64,000 nt of DNA from Saprospirales bacterium (GCA_007693915.1 RECS01000135.1:1-64000), one strand, 5' to 3'; shown: positions 1 through 8,916, counted from the stretch's first letter. Made by a program: numbers and translations. The notes: generated by a model from the sequence alone, not told the origin.

Positions 1-117
1 TATAGAGGTCAACCGCTTAATCCGGATTCATATACCTGGCGACTTGAATACGAATATTTGGATGATTCAGAATGGCAAATGGTTTCAGAGATGGGTGTGG
101 TAAGCTTGGTGAAATAA
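1..117 (+). CDS. C-terminal end of a T9SS type B (gliding-motility-associated C-terminal) secreted protein, 5'-truncated
   Basis: The window opens inside this gene. Frame 1 is open from base 1 to a TAA at 115-117 and gives 38 residues. They begin YRGQPLNPDSYTW and end in VSLVK. The GQPLNPDSYTW stretch matches the end of the gliding-motility-associated C-terminal domain (type B T9SS signal), which usually reads G-x-P-L-x-P-x-x-Y followed by strands and a short basic end. The protein is therefore probably exported across the outer membrane by T9SS. Nothing can be said about its passenger domain, which lies to the left of the window. Confidence 0.7.
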   Translation, partial: YRGQPLNPDSYTWRLEYEYLDDSEWQMVSEMGVVSLVK

Positions 118-122
118 GAGGT

Positions 123-515
123 TCACTCCCCACGCTCCCGCTCCAAAGTCAAAGTCTCCATTTGTCCACCTCTGTTCATCCCCATTTTCAGGAGGTTTTC
201 ATCGAGATATAGTAGCCTCACTGCCATTTCTGATTGCCCTTCTGCATGGGTGTATAGCATGCGATCGACTAGTTTGTATGTACCGGTCTCTTCGCGATTG
301 CCCAATTGAGCAGTGTATTGATTTTCTTCCATAAATCGGAAATGGACTCTACTGGCATCATACTCTCGTTGAGATTCATCTATTATCCAGGAACTGCCGT
401 ACCAATCCCCTAAAATCATCTCGTAGCGCTTGTCGTCATTAATGCAGGATGAAAAACTGAATAAAGCAAAAAAAACTACAATAAAGAAATAACGAGAGTA
501 AGTAGTGGATAGCAT
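123..515 (-). CDS. small lipoprotein, lipocalin-like (hypothetical)
   Basis: 130 residues. The N-terminus is a lipoprotein signal: a hydrophobic run then FSFSSC, placing the acylated Cys at about residue 24, so LspA (encoded at 17.5-18.1 kb) would process it. The mature part starts with a G-D-W-Y-G-S-S-W pattern and alternating short strands, as in the small lipocalin-like lipoproteins common in Bacteroidota. No catalytic motif is visible. Its stop lies 5 bp from the convergent stop of the T9SS gene at 1-117. Function unknown; the lipocalin-like fold is an inference from the GxW start and size. Confidence 0.7.
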   Translation of the reverse strand: MLSTTYSRYFFIVVFFALFSFSSCINDDKRYEMILGDWYGSSWIIDESQREYDASRVHFRFMEENQYTAQLGNREETGTYKLVDRMLYTHAEGQSEMAVRLLYLDENLLKMGMNRGGQMETLTLERERGE

Positions 516-895
516 AAGTTGGTTTTGTTATAATTAACCCGAAATTGAGGGGTTTTGGTATGTTATTATAGAATTAGACTATTAAACAATAATTTAAAAC
601 TTAGTGGTATCATTGATTAATGAATCCACTATATTGGTTGATTCCTTTACAGATAGAGTAGCATTCATGTGTTTTTAACTAAAGTCCAAAATCTGGTAAA
701 TTAAAACGAAAAAGTGATTTATTTAAAATTGAAATGTTCAAACATTCAGCTATTCTGAAAAATCTATTAAATTTGGGAATTTTTAGCTAAAGTTTGGCAT
801 TTTAGAATTGCTGTTAAGAGTGTCTTAGGATAAATTCTTGTGGTCATTCATGTTTGAAACAAGAAAACGAATTCAATAAGAAAATTTATATACTA
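516..895. other. 380-bp AT-rich intergenic region
   Basis: No credible gene is seen on either strand. The left edge is the promoter side of the minus-strand lipoprotein and the right edge leads into the toxin-antitoxin pair. A TAAATTTG box (Bacteroidota -7 type) is at 768-775, about 120 bp before the antitoxin ATG, but no clear TTTG -33 box stands at the usual spacing. Confidence 0.5.
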
Positions 896-1138
896 ATGGA
901 TTTAGAAGCTAGAAAAATATTATTTGTCCAGGAGTTTTTGAGATTGCAAAACGAAGAAATAATTTATGGCCTTGAATTATTGATGCGTGAAAGAAAGGCT
1001 AAATTGATTGAAGAAAACCTCAAACCCATGTCAAAAGATCAATACAATAAAGAAATTGATCAGGCAATGGAAGATTCGAAAAATGGACGAATGATTGAAG
1101 CAACCGCCTTAAAAGCTAAAATTCAAAAATGGGCTTAG
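896..1138 (+). CDS. antitoxin partner of ParE-type toxin
   Basis: 80 residues from the ATG at 896. The frame could be extended upstream to a TTG at 854, but the ATG matches the usual MDLEARKILFVQEFL start I recall for this small Bacteroidota family. The first 50 residues are predicted helical and charged (LRLQNEEIIYGLELLMRERK), followed by a SKDQYNKEIDQAMEDS segment. That acidic segment resembles the toxin-neutralising tails of Phd/RelB-like antitoxins. It overlaps the toxin gene by 10 bp, typical of translationally coupled antitoxin-toxin pairs. The role comes from position and size; the family was not confirmed by a search. Confidence 0.65.
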   Translation: MDLEARKILFVQEFLRLQNEEIIYGLELLMRERKAKLIEENLKPMSKDQYNKEIDQAMEDSKNGRMIEATALKAKIQKWA

Positions 1139-1452
1139 AAGTTTACTGGTTAGAACTAGCTGAGAGTAAGCTTGAGGATATTTACAGCTTTTATTCTATA
1201 AAAGCAAACCAGAAAATTGCGAGCGATTTAGTGAGCGGAATTGTGGAAAGGACATTAGGAATTGTAAATCAACCCAAAATAGGAGCAATCGAGCAAAACT
1301 TATTGCATCGAGATAAAGAATTTAGATTTATCATTTTTAAGAACTACAAAATAGTTTACTGGATCAATTATGGACGTAACAGAATTGAAATTGCTAACAT
1401 ATTTGATACCAGACAAGATCCTGAAAAATTAAATGAAACATCTACGCACTAA
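1129..1452 (+). CDS. type II toxin of the RelE/ParE superfamily
   Basis: 107 residues, ATG at 1129 inside the end of the antitoxin gene. The pattern is that of ParE/RelE toxins: an N-terminal VYWLELAESKLEDIYSFY helix pair, a central QPKIGAIEQNL turn, then strands EFRFIIFKNYKIVYWI and a final IEIANIFDTRQDP. The F/Y-R-F-I...YKIVY...I-x-x-I-x-D-T-R-Q-P core is diagnostic. ParE members poison gyrase and RelE members cut ribosome-bound mRNA. The RelE catalytic set is not obvious, so a ParE-like activity is more likely but not proven. Confidence 0.85.
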   Translation: MGLEVYWLELAESKLEDIYSFYSIKANQKIASDLVSGIVERTLGIVNQPKIGAIEQNLLHRDKEFRFIIFKNYKIVYWINYGRNRIEIANIFDTRQDPEKLNETSTH

Positions 1453-1531
1453 TTTATTTCAGCCTCTCAAAAAGAGAACATAGATTGCAACTCACTACTC
1501 CCATCCCGTGATTTCCAATAGAATTTCTACC

Positions 1532-2020
1532 TTACTCCTCAGCCTCTACCCCCTTGGCGTAGGTAGTATATACAATCACCTTAGCCGGTAGATTACCAAG
1601 ATTTTCATCGACAAGTCCCTTTACATCATCCCAATCCAAACCTCCCACACCCGTGGCTAATTTAGGGATAGCTATCTCCTGAATATTTTCTTCGACTATG
1701 AAGTCAGCTAACTTTTTAAGACAGTTGTTTAAACTACCAACAGTAGCTTTCCCCGGATTGGCATCACTTCTTCTGGAATCCGAAGGTTCCTGAGCCATGA
1801 GATTGACGATTCTTACACCACCAACGCCTCCCCATGCCCATATTTCACCGGCTTTAGGATTGTGATTCCTGCAATAGTGTCGGAAATCCTTGGACATACT
1901 TGGATAATTTTTCCTCAATTCCAATGCCAGTCCCTGGTTGAAATGATCATGTGGTGCTACACAGTGCGCAATGGTTTTTGCTTTGGTGTGCAATAGATCT
2001 CCTGTTACTTCCTTTATCAT
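1532..2020 (-). CDS. macro-domain protein (ADP-ribose binding/hydrolase)
   Basis: 162 residues from the ATG at 2018-2020. The frame stays open to 2074, but the downstream Met starts the conserved MIKEVTGDLL strand, so it is preferred. A single macro domain fills the protein: EVTGDLL (adenine-binding Asp), IAHCVAPHDHFNQGLAL (substrate loop) and IPKLATGVGGLDWDDV (phosphate-binding loop). The PxLxTGxGGLxW loop resembles the TARG1/DarG branch, whose members remove ADP-ribose from proteins or DNA. No DarT-like toxin gene is next to it; the neighbour is the ParE pair. The exact substrate cannot be told. Confidence 0.85.
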   Translation of the reverse strand: MIKEVTGDLLHTKAKTIAHCVAPHDHFNQGLALELRKNYPSMSKDFRHYCRNHNPKAGEIWAWGGVGGVRIVNLMAQEPSDSRRSDANPGKATVGSLNNCLKKLADFIVEENIQEIAIPKLATGVGGLDWDDVKGLVDENLGNLPAKVIVYTTYAKGVEAEE

Positions 2021-2263
2021 ATGTTTTGATTTTTTTTCTGACGTAAAAGTACTTTCAGTGCCGATTGTTACCAATGTCTTTAGTCATTTTGAAAACTGAC
2101 AAAGGTCATTAATGAATCTAGAGCTGGAAGACCTTTCAATTACGAACTGTGGGTGGAAAAGCTAGATTAGTCGATCCTTAAATCAGGATGATCCTTTGTA
2201 AATGGTTTTTTTAATATCAGTCTTCCGGGCCATTTTCTAAACAATCCGAACTCTCACATTTTC

Positions 2264-2307
2264 AACCCGCTTGCCCAGCTCCGTGCAAAGCGCAGCCGAT
2301 GTGAGCA
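2264..2307. repeat. partial copy of the intergenic repeat
   Basis: 44 bases matching the head of the 130-bp unit found at 2526 and 2656. The shared core includes CTTGCCCAGCTCCGTGCA and CGCAGCCGATGTGAGCA, with one substitution (AAG for GAG). After 2307 it diverges into unrelated AT-rich DNA. Confidence 0.8.
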
Positions 2308-2483
2308 TTCTAAGATAAAACCAAGTAAAATAACCACTTTTTTTAAAAAACTTTAGTAAGTATTTTCCAGTGTGTTTACACAATTTTTTTTCATATTAAT
2401 GTCGGAAAAAAGTTTCTATCTATTCAACTAAAACTCATAACTTGTGGGGCTTGATCAAGATTCTGGTCTTTGCCAGCCCTGCA

Positions 2484-2514
2484 AACCTACAGGGTTTTGG
2501 AAACCCTATAGGTT
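2484..2514. repeat. 14-bp inverted repeat hairpin (AACCTACAGGGTTT / AAACCCTATAGGTT)
   Basis: The arms 2484-2497 and 2501-2514 pair over 14 positions with one mismatch and enclose a 3-base loop (TGG). No T-run follows, so it is not a normal intrinsic terminator. It sits directly before the first full 130-bp repeat unit and may be part of the same element. Confidence 0.75.
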
Positions 2515-2525
2515 CCGCTAACCCG

Positions 2526-2780
2526 CTTGCCCAGCTCCGTGCAGAGCGCAGCCGATGTGAGCAGCGCCGAAGGATCAATCTTGTCAGCCCACTCCATTTC
2601 ATTCCGTGCCCTTACGAGACAGGCCATTCAACATTAAACATTCAACATTCAACTTCTTGCCCAGCTCCGTGCAGAGCGCAGCCGATGTGAGCAGCGCCGA
2701 AGGATCAATCTCGTCAACCCACTCCATTTCATTCCGTGCCATTACGAGACAGACCATTCAACATTAAACATTCAACCTTA
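2526..2780. repeat. 130-bp tandem repeat, about two copies
   Basis: Unit 1 runs 2526-2655 and unit 2 from 2656 to about 2780, offset exactly 130 bases. Both begin CTTGCCCAGCTCCGTGCAGA, continue through CGCCGAAGGATCAATCT and CACTCCATTTCATTCCGTGCC, then TACGAGACAG and a CATTAAACATTCAAC run. They differ at a handful of positions. The head is GC-richer than its surroundings. There is no open frame conserved between copies, no spacer variation and no terminal inverted repeats, so CRISPR and IS are excluded. Best called a dispersed intergenic repeat of unknown function. Confidence 0.85.
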
Positions 2781-2805
2781 AACATTAAACCTTCAACTAA
2801 TAAAC

Positions 2806-4599
2806 CTACCTCACCAAATGCAATGCCCCGGATTTTCTTATAGTCTCATCCCTGTCAGATCTAATTTCAATAAAATAGGTGTAAAGCCCGGGATCCATGC
2901 CTTCGCCATCAACTGTACCATCCCAGCCTATATTGGGATTAGCTGATTCAAATAATATTCCACCCCAGCGATCAAAAATACGGAGACTGTAGTCAGTTAT
3001 ACTCTCCTGAAACAAAATGGAAGGTTTGAAAATATCGTTTACACCTTCTGGTCTGAAGGCATTAGGGATGTACATTTTGATCTCCTGAGTGACGCAGAGT
3101 TCATTGGAAACACAGCTAAAATTGTAATTCTCACCGTTTGGTAACTCCAATTGACCGGAGACATTTTTTACATAACAAATCCTTCCATCATTGGGATCAG
3201 ACACAGATATTCCGTCTCGGTAGCTACTGATTTCATCTTCTAATAATCCAATCTGATCGCGACTGCCATCGAGATAGGTTTTTTCTAGTTCCCTGATTAA
3301 TGTACCCGGCAATTCGGCAGGCAACCACTCCCAGCTAATAATATTAGTAGTTTCTGTTTGCTCCTCCAATTCGAGATAAAGCGTGAAAAAGGATTCACTT
3401 ACTACTTCAAGATCACATAAATCTGTGGTCATCACCCTCACTTCAAGTGGCATACTCAGTCCAACAGGCACATTGACCTGTTTATTGGAAATGGTGATTC
3501 CCAAGTCCGGATCCCCATCTCTTAAAACAGAAATAAAGTTCCCCCCATCCGCAGATCTGATTTGTAAATCCCAGCTTTGCAGTTCAGCGTTTTCATTCCT
3601 GAACCAATCGATATTGAGTAGCCCGGTATTACCATCGTAGCAGGCATCTAATACCATTAAATCTCTTACGGGTTCAACTATTTCAGGAATCAGGCAAATA
3701 ATATTGGAGCGAGATTCTGCCCCGAGTTCAGATTGTACTGCACTGATGTAGAAGCATATTTCTTCACCTTTTACCAATTGATCAAAGCTCACAGAAAAAG
3801 CGCCGGCAGATATGGTGTCTATTATTGAAAATTCCCCATCAATGGTCTCACCCACCCAAAGTAGATGACGAGAAATCCCGCCGGGCCAGTTCATGTAAGC
3901 ATTCCATTCAAAGTCAATTCGCTGTTCGCATTCCACTATATCATAATCGAGCAAGATGGTATTATGTGGTTCATCAAAAAAACTTTTTGTCCCACAATCA
4001 TCCATAGCCAGTATATAATATATCTCTGATCGATTTTCAGCATCTGCATTTTCATCCAGGTATTGCAATTGACCAAATACGGTATCTATGGGGACAGTAC
4101 CTGCTGCGGTATTTCTATAGATGACATAGGTGTCGATTTGCGGGTCACTACTTTTTTCCCATTCAATCAATACCCCCTCATCAAGTACGGATAATGATAA
4201 AATAGGGACTGAAACAAGCGGGAGATTGGACAAAGTATCAGAAAACAGCAATTCCTCATCAGGACAATCCGCCAGGGAGCTCATGTAGTAGTACCACCTT
4301 AAACCAAATGGATTGGGCGCGCCGTAGGTAGTCTGAGTAATATTAAAAATGGTATCGACGACCTCATAGGATCCCTCAATTTCATTTGCTCTGTAAATAA
4401 CAAAACCATCTAACTCACCACAGTTGATATCAGGTATTTGCCATGTCAGTGAATCTGATTCAATACACCTTAGCGAGGGGGCCTCAATCTGGGCGTTCAC
4501 AGACTCAAAAAAACCTGCGACCATCAGTGCAAGAAGCAATGTAACAGCTACCTTAATATTGATCAACCTTATATTTTTCCCGATATTAATACTCAACAC
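2806..4599 (-). CDS. secreted fibronectin-III-like protein with T9SS type B C-terminal domain
   Basis: 597 residues with a GTG start at 4597-4599. A signal peptide (VTLLLALMVAGFFESVNAQ) ends near residue 36. The body is a series of about five beta-sandwich modules with fibronectin-type-III flavour: ISWEW, YYILAMDD and EICFYISAV strand patterns, and I-x-W-x-x-S-x-D-P-x-I-x-x-Y-x-I-Y-R. The last 85 residues form the gliding-motility-associated sorting domain: MYIPNAFRPEGVNDIFKP, then LRIFDRWGGILFES, GWDG and DPGLYTYFIEIR. It is thus a T9SS cargo of the cell surface or medium. No enzymatic domain is visible, and an adhesin or scaffold role is only a guess. Its 3' end abuts the repeat region. Confidence 0.85.
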   Translation of the reverse strand: MLSINIGKNIRLINIKVAVTLLLALMVAGFFESVNAQIEAPSLRCIESDSLTWQIPDINCGELDGFVIYRANEIEGSYEVVDTIFNITQTTYGAPNPFGLRWYYYMSSLADCPDEELLFSDTLSNLPLVSVPILSLSVLDEGVLIEWEKSSDPQIDTYVIYRNTAAGTVPIDTVFGQLQYLDENADAENRSEIYYILAMDDCGTKSFFDEPHNTILLDYDIVECEQRIDFEWNAYMNWPGGISRHLLWVGETIDGEFSIIDTISAGAFSVSFDQLVKGEEICFYISAVQSELGAESRSNIICLIPEIVEPVRDLMVLDACYDGNTGLLNIDWFRNENAELQSWDLQIRSADGGNFISVLRDGDPDLGITISNKQVNVPVGLSMPLEVRVMTTDLCDLEVVSESFFTLYLELEEQTETTNIISWEWLPAELPGTLIRELEKTYLDGSRDQIGLLEDEISSYRDGISVSDPNDGRICYVKNVSGQLELPNGENYNFSCVSNELCVTQEIKMYIPNAFRPEGVNDIFKPSILFQESITDYSLRIFDRWGGILFESANPNIGWDGTVDGEGMDPGLYTYFIEIRSDRDETIRKSGALHLVR

Positions 4600-4631
4600 A
4601 GTAATTTCTTTTTCTAAGTATTCAATAAAAA

Positions 4632-5324
4632 CTAAAATTCAGGTATTTTCTGACCTATTCGTTTTTCAAAGTTTTCAACTGATAATTCCTCTTTGAAAGT
4701 ATAAGTCCTGCTTACTTCTCCTATTTCCTTAGTAAAAAACATCAGGCCTTTCCCTTTTTTAAAAACTTCCCTGCCTTCGGCCTCAATAGATAAATATCCT
4801 TCTTGAAAGTCTTCTATAGATTCCAACAGATGAAAAGTCAATTCGTTTTCACCTGCTACAGATGTTTGAATAATACGACGGTTTCTAATTACTTCGGTGA
4901 AAGTAATGCTATCGGGGTCATTGTACCACCTGAGATATTGTAAAAAGACCATGTTGGTGTCCAGTTTCTCTCTGGGATACAGATTTCCATATTCAACTTC
5001 CACACGATTCACCATTCCATCACGATCAAAAAGCAAAACACTGTCCTGAATCACTCCGGAAGCTGCGAGATATTCATAACTGCATTGATTCCACCCCCGA
5101 AAATCATCATATATACATATACGTAGCTGTCTGTCCCCTATCCTTTTTATCAACCAATATTCATTCGGAAATCCTTCCGTTTCTGCATAATAGTGATAAA
5201 CATAGGCATTGCCAAGCTCCGGAAGAGGGAAGTAATAATCCGGAGCCGGATTCGAGGGGTGGCAGGCATTTATAAAAATAAACCCCAAAAACAGCAATGA
5301 GATATATCGATTTTTAAGCCGCAT
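4632..5324 (-). CDS. lipoprotein of unknown function
   Basis: 230 residues. A short basic start (MRLKNR), a hydrophobic stretch and FINACHPS give a lipoprotein signal with Cys at about residue 21. The mature protein is beta-rich and has no motif I recognise: LGNAYVYHYYAETEG near the N-terminus, TFTEVIRNRR in the middle and TYTFKEEL near the end. It lies 32 bp upstream of the T9SS gene at 2806-4599 on the same strand, so the two may be cotranscribed. Confidence 0.7.
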   Translation of the reverse strand: MRLKNRYISLLFLGFIFINACHPSNPAPDYYFPLPELGNAYVYHYYAETEGFPNEYWLIKRIGDRQLRICIYDDFRGWNQCSYEYLAASGVIQDSVLLFDRDGMVNRVEVEYGNLYPREKLDTNMVFLQYLRWYNDPDSITFTEVIRNRRIIQTSVAGENELTFHLLESIEDFQEGYLSIEAEGREVFKKGKGLMFFTKEIGEVSRTYTFKEELSVENFEKRIGQKIPEF

Positions 5325-5528
5325 AAATTTTTGTTTAATATCTGATAACAGTCCTTTTCATTAAAGCTGGGTTTTAATTTTTATTGCTTATTCCACAGCT
5401 AATAAATCCCACAGTTGTGCGTTTAAAAAACGGAATCAAATAACTTAATTGAGAATCCTCAAGGTCTCCTATTTTAGGATTCAGCCTTATTTGTGTAACG
5501 ACAATAATGAATTTGCATGCAAAGGTAG

Positions 5529-5536
5529 TATCTTTG
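5529..5536 (+). promoter_or_regulatory. Bacteroidota -7 box (TATCTTTG) upstream of secA
   Basis: TATCTTTG fits the TAnnTTTG -7 consensus exactly and ends 33 bp before the preferred secA ATG. A TTTG at 5512-5515 is too close (13 bp) to be a standard -33 box, so support rests on the -7 element. Confidence 0.4.
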
Positions 5537-5569
5537 CGCTTTGAAAAAAAGAAAACAGAAACAACAGCA

Positions 5570-8500
5570 ATGTCTAATTTTATAACCAAAACTCTTCAGA
5601 AAATATTTGGCAACAAGCACGAGAAAGATGTCAAGAGCTACATGCCACTTGTAGAAGAGGTCAACGAATATTACGCTACTTATTCAGAATTAACTAATGA
5701 TGAACTCAGAAATAAAACCCTTGAATTCAAGGATAGGATAGCAGACCATCTCAAAGGTATCAACGATGATATCGACCATTTGGAAAAACAGTCGGAAGAA
5801 GAGGAAGATCTCGAAGTGAAAGAAGAAATCTTTAATGAGATTGATGAGTTGATTGAAGAGCGTAACAAGCATCTCGAGGATGTTCTAAAGGAACTTTTGC
5901 CTGAAGCTTTTGCCGTTGTTAAAGAAACTGCAAGAAGGTTTTCTGAAAATGAGGAAATTGAAGTCGCTACTACAGATCACGATAAAGCCATTGCGGTAAA
6001 AGGAAATTACGTTAAGGTGAAGGGGGAAAAATCCATTTGGAAAAATGAATGGATGGCAGCCGGTGGGGAAGTCAAATGGGACATGATCCATTATGATGTC
6101 CAGCTGATAGGGGGCATGGTGCTTCATGAGGGAAAAATTGCTGAGATGGCTACAGGAGAAGGAAAAACACTTGTAGCTACCTTGCCTGCCTATCTGAATG
6201 CCATCTCCGGGAATGGTGTGCACGTTATTACAGTAAACAATTACTTGGCACTTAGAGATAGTGAGTGGATAGGACCTATTTTTGAATTCTTATTCCTTAC
6301 CATCGATTGCATCGATAAATATCAGCCGCATTCTGAAGGTAGAAAAAATGCATACAATTGCGACATTACTTACGGTACCAATAATGAGTTTGGTTTTGAC
6401 TATCTGAGGGATAATATGGTAAGGTCACTTGAAGAAAAGGTGCAGAGAAGACACCATTATTCTATGGTGGATGAGGTGGATAGTGTGCTTATTGATGATG
6501 CCAGAACGCCTTTAATTATTTCCGGTCCGGTACCGAAAAGTAACGACGAGCAAGAGTACTCGGTATTAAAACCAAAAATAGAAAGGTTATTAAATGCTCA
6601 AAAACAATTGGCCTCCAACTATTTGGCTGAGGCAAAAAAACTCTTTAAAGAAGGAGTGAATGGTCATGAAGAGGGACAAGCGGGATTAGCATTATTAAGG
6701 GCTTATAGGGCATATCCCAAATCCAGACCCCTGATTAAGTTTTTAAGTGAAGAAGGTGCAAAAGTAACCTTACAGAAGACTGAAAATCACTATATGCAGG
6801 AGCAATCCAAGCATATGCATATTGCTGATGCTCCATTGTATTTCACCATAGAGGAAAAGCTCAGACAAGTAGAACTTACCGAAAAAGGTGCAGAGTTCCT
6901 GGCAAAAGGAGAAGATGATGCCAATCTTTTTGTCATGCCGGATATTACCAGCGAGATGCAGGAAATTCAAAGTAATGAAGAGCTGTCTGATGGAGAGAAA
7001 AAAGAAATGCAGGAAAAACTGATTAGAGATTACAGTAACAAATCAAAGCGCTTGCATGCAGCTCAGCAGTTATTAAAAGCTTACAGCCTTTTTGAAAGAG
7101 ATGAAGAATACGTAGTGATGGACGGACAGGTCAAGATTGTAGATGAGCAGACTGGCCGTATGATGGAAGGAAGAAGGTATTCAGATGGACTTCACCAGGC
7201 TTTGGAGGCTAAAGAAAATGTAAAAATCGGAGATATCACCCAGACTTATGCAACGGTTACCCTCCAGAACTATTTCAGGATGTACCACAAGCTCGCGGGT
7301 ATGACGGGTACTGCGGAAACCGAAGCAGGTGAATTCTGGCAAATTTATAAGTTGGATGTCTCTGTTATACCTACTAATCGACCCATCATGCGTGATGATC
7401 GTCAGGACATGGTTTTTAAAACCGCTAGGGAAAAGTACAATTCAGTAATTGATGAAATAGTAGAACTTGTAGGTCAGGGAAGACCTGTACTTGTTGGTAC
7501 CACCTCTGTAGAAATATCTGAAAAGCTTAGCAGAATGCTCAATCTGCGAAAAATCAAGCACAATGTCCTAAACGCCAAGCAGCATCAAAGAGAAGCTGAA
7601 GTAGTAGCAGAAGCGGGTAAGCCAGGGGCAGTTACCATCGCTACCAATATGGCAGGTAGGGGTACTGACATTAAACTCTCAAAAGAGGTCAAAGATGCAG
7701 GTGGTTTGGCTATAATCGGTACTGAAAGACACGATTCCAGAAGAGTGGACAGGCAGCTGAGAGGTCGTGCAGGACGTCAGGGAGATCCGGGATCCAGTCA
7801 GTTCTATATATCGTTGGAGGACAATTTGATGCGCCTTTTTCATTCAGAGAGAATAGCAAAGTTGATGGATAGAATGGGTCATAAAGATGGTGAAATGGTC
7901 CAGCATCCTATGGTGACTAAGTCTATAGAACGCGCACAGAAAAAGGTTGAAGAAAATAATTTTGGAGTAAGAAAAAGGCTTTTGGAGTACGATGATGTAA
8001 TGAACATTCAGCGTGAGGCCATCTATAAAAAAAGAGATAATGCCCTAACCGGAGAAAGGCTTTCCGTGGACATTAACAATATGTTCATGGGACTTACAGA
8101 ATACATGGTGCTCGACCATAGAATGAACGGTGATTTCGATAGCTTTAGGAGAGCATCCATCAAGACGCTTGCAGTAGATCCTGCAGAAATGGATGCAGCC
8201 ACTTTCAAGGAGGGCAATGAATGGGATCAGTTAAAAGCTTTCCAGTCGATAGTGATGAACGCCTATAAGCGGAAGACAGAGCAAATCAAAGACCTTTTGT
8301 ACCCTATGATCAAAAGAGTCCACGAAAATGAAGGCCACCGTTACAAGCGAATTGCCATTCCTTTTGTATCGGAAATGCGTCAGCAGTTGCCCATAGCAGC
8401 CGAGCTTGAAGATGCAGCAAAGTCAGAGGGCAAATCGATAATGAAGGACATTGAAAAAACGGTAACCCTTTCTCTTATAGACGATAACTGGAAAGAGCAT

Positions 8501-8893
8501 CTGAGACGAATGGATGAGCTGAAGGAATCTGTACAGTCTGCTTCCTTTGAGCAAAAAGATCCATTGGTAATTTACAAGATGGAAGCTTTTAAACTTTTTG
8601 AGGAGCTCATTCATAAAGTCAACTTGGATGTCACCTCTTACTTGTTAAGTGGGAGAATTCACTTCCCCGGAGGTCAACAGGAAGTGCAGGAGGCCAGACA
8701 GGAGAAAACAGATTTCAGTAAAGCGACAACGCATAGATCCGACCAGGAAGACGCTATGAAGAGAGCAGCCATGTCTGCTGGAAGACCTCAAAAAGTTGAG
8801 ACCATTGTAAGAAAAGAGAAAAAAGTCGGCCGAAATGATGACTGTCCATGTGGCAGTGGTAAAAAATATAAGCATTGCCACGGTCGTTCTTAG
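5570..8893 (+). CDS. secA: preprotein translocase ATPase SecA
   Basis: 1107 residues from the ATG at 5570. The frame is open upstream to 5507, but that extension would overlap the -7 box, and MSNFITKTLQKIFGNKHEKD is the normal SecA start. SecA drives protein export through SecYEG and feeds all the signal-peptide proteins here. Walker A is MATGEGKT (193-200), the DEAD-type box is DEVD (301-304), and motif VI is seen in GTERHDSRRVDRQLRGRAGR. The C-terminus carries the zinc-binding SEC-C tail C1092-x-C1094-x8-C1103-H1104, which binds SecB. It is about 200 residues longer than E. coli SecA. The excess includes an insertion after the DEVD region (about residues 320-450), as is usual in Bacteroidota. 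Confidence 0.98.
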   Translation: MSNFITKTLQKIFGNKHEKDVKSYMPLVEEVNEYYATYSELTNDELRNKTLEFKDRIADHLKGINDDIDHLEKQSEEEEDLEVKEEIFNEIDELIEERNKHLEDVLKELLPEAFAVVKETARRFSENEEIEVATTDHDKAIAVKGNYVKVKGEKSIWKNEWMAAGGEVKWDMIHYDVQLIGGMVLHEGKIAEMATGEGKTLVATLPAYLNAISGNGVHVITVNNYLALRDSEWIGPIFEFLFLTIDCIDKYQPHSEGRKNAYNCDITYGTNNEFGFDYLRDNMVRSLEEKVQRRHHYSMVDEVDSVLIDDARTPLIISGPVPKSNDEQEYSVLKPKIERLLNAQKQLASNYLAEAKKLFKEGVNGHEEGQAGLALLRAYRAYPKSRPLIKFLSEEGAKVTLQKTENHYMQEQSKHMHIADAPLYFTIEEKLRQVELTEKGAEFLAKGEDDANLFVMPDITSEMQEIQSNEELSDGEKKEMQEKLIRDYSNKSKRLHAAQQLLKAYSLFERDEEYVVMDGQVKIVDEQTGRMMEGRRYSDGLHQALEAKENVKIGDITQTYATVTLQNYFRMYHKLAGMTGTAETEAGEFWQIYKLDVSVIPTNRPIMRDDRQDMVFKTAREKYNSVIDEIVELVGQGRPVLVGTTSVEISEKLSRMLNLRKIKHNVLNAKQHQREAEVVAEAGKPGAVTIATNMAGRGTDIKLSKEVKDAGGLAIIGTERHDSRRVDRQLRGRAGRQGDPGSSQFYISLEDNLMRLFHSERIAKLMDRMGHKDGEMVQHPMVTKSIERAQKKVEENNFGVRKRLLEYDDVMNIQREAIYKKRDNALTGERLSVDINNMFMGLTEYMVLDHRMNGDFDSFRRASIKTLAVDPAEMDAATFKEGNEWDQLKAFQSIVMNAYKRKTEQIKDLLYPMIKRVHENEGHRYKRIAIPFVSEMRQQLPIAAELEDAAKSEGKSIMKDIEKTVTLSLIDDNWKEHLRRMDELKESVQSASFEQKDPLVIYKMEAFKLFEELIHKVNLDVTSYLLSGRIHFPGGQQEVQEARQEKTDFSKATTHRSDQEDAMKRAAMSAGRPQKVETIVRKEKKVGRNDDCPCGSGKKYKHCHGRS

Positions 8894-8916
8894 TTTTATT
8901 TTGAAAAAAATCTTTT

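Larger units (their letters stand above)
2021..2805. other. 0.8-kb non-coding region rich in repeats
   Basis: Holds a partial repeat copy (2264-2307), a strong hairpin (2484-2514) and a 130-bp tandem repeat (2526-2780), listed separately. An open frame at 2442-2690 lies wholly in repeat DNA and is not a gene. The right end is a run of short CATTAAA/CATTCAA motifs next to the stop of the T9SS gene at 2806. Confidence 0.7.

Noticed and set aside
2442-2690. 82-codon open frame in the intergenic region
   Set aside because: It lies entirely within the hairpin and repeat units, reads through two repeat copies in different frames, and resembles no protein.
2526-2780. CRISPR-like array
   Set aside because: Only two long units joined directly with no unique spacers, and no cas genes nearby.
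5507-5569. Upstream extension of SecA to 5507
   Set aside because: The extra residues are not SecA-like and cover the -7 promoter box; the ATG at 5570 gives the standard N-terminus.
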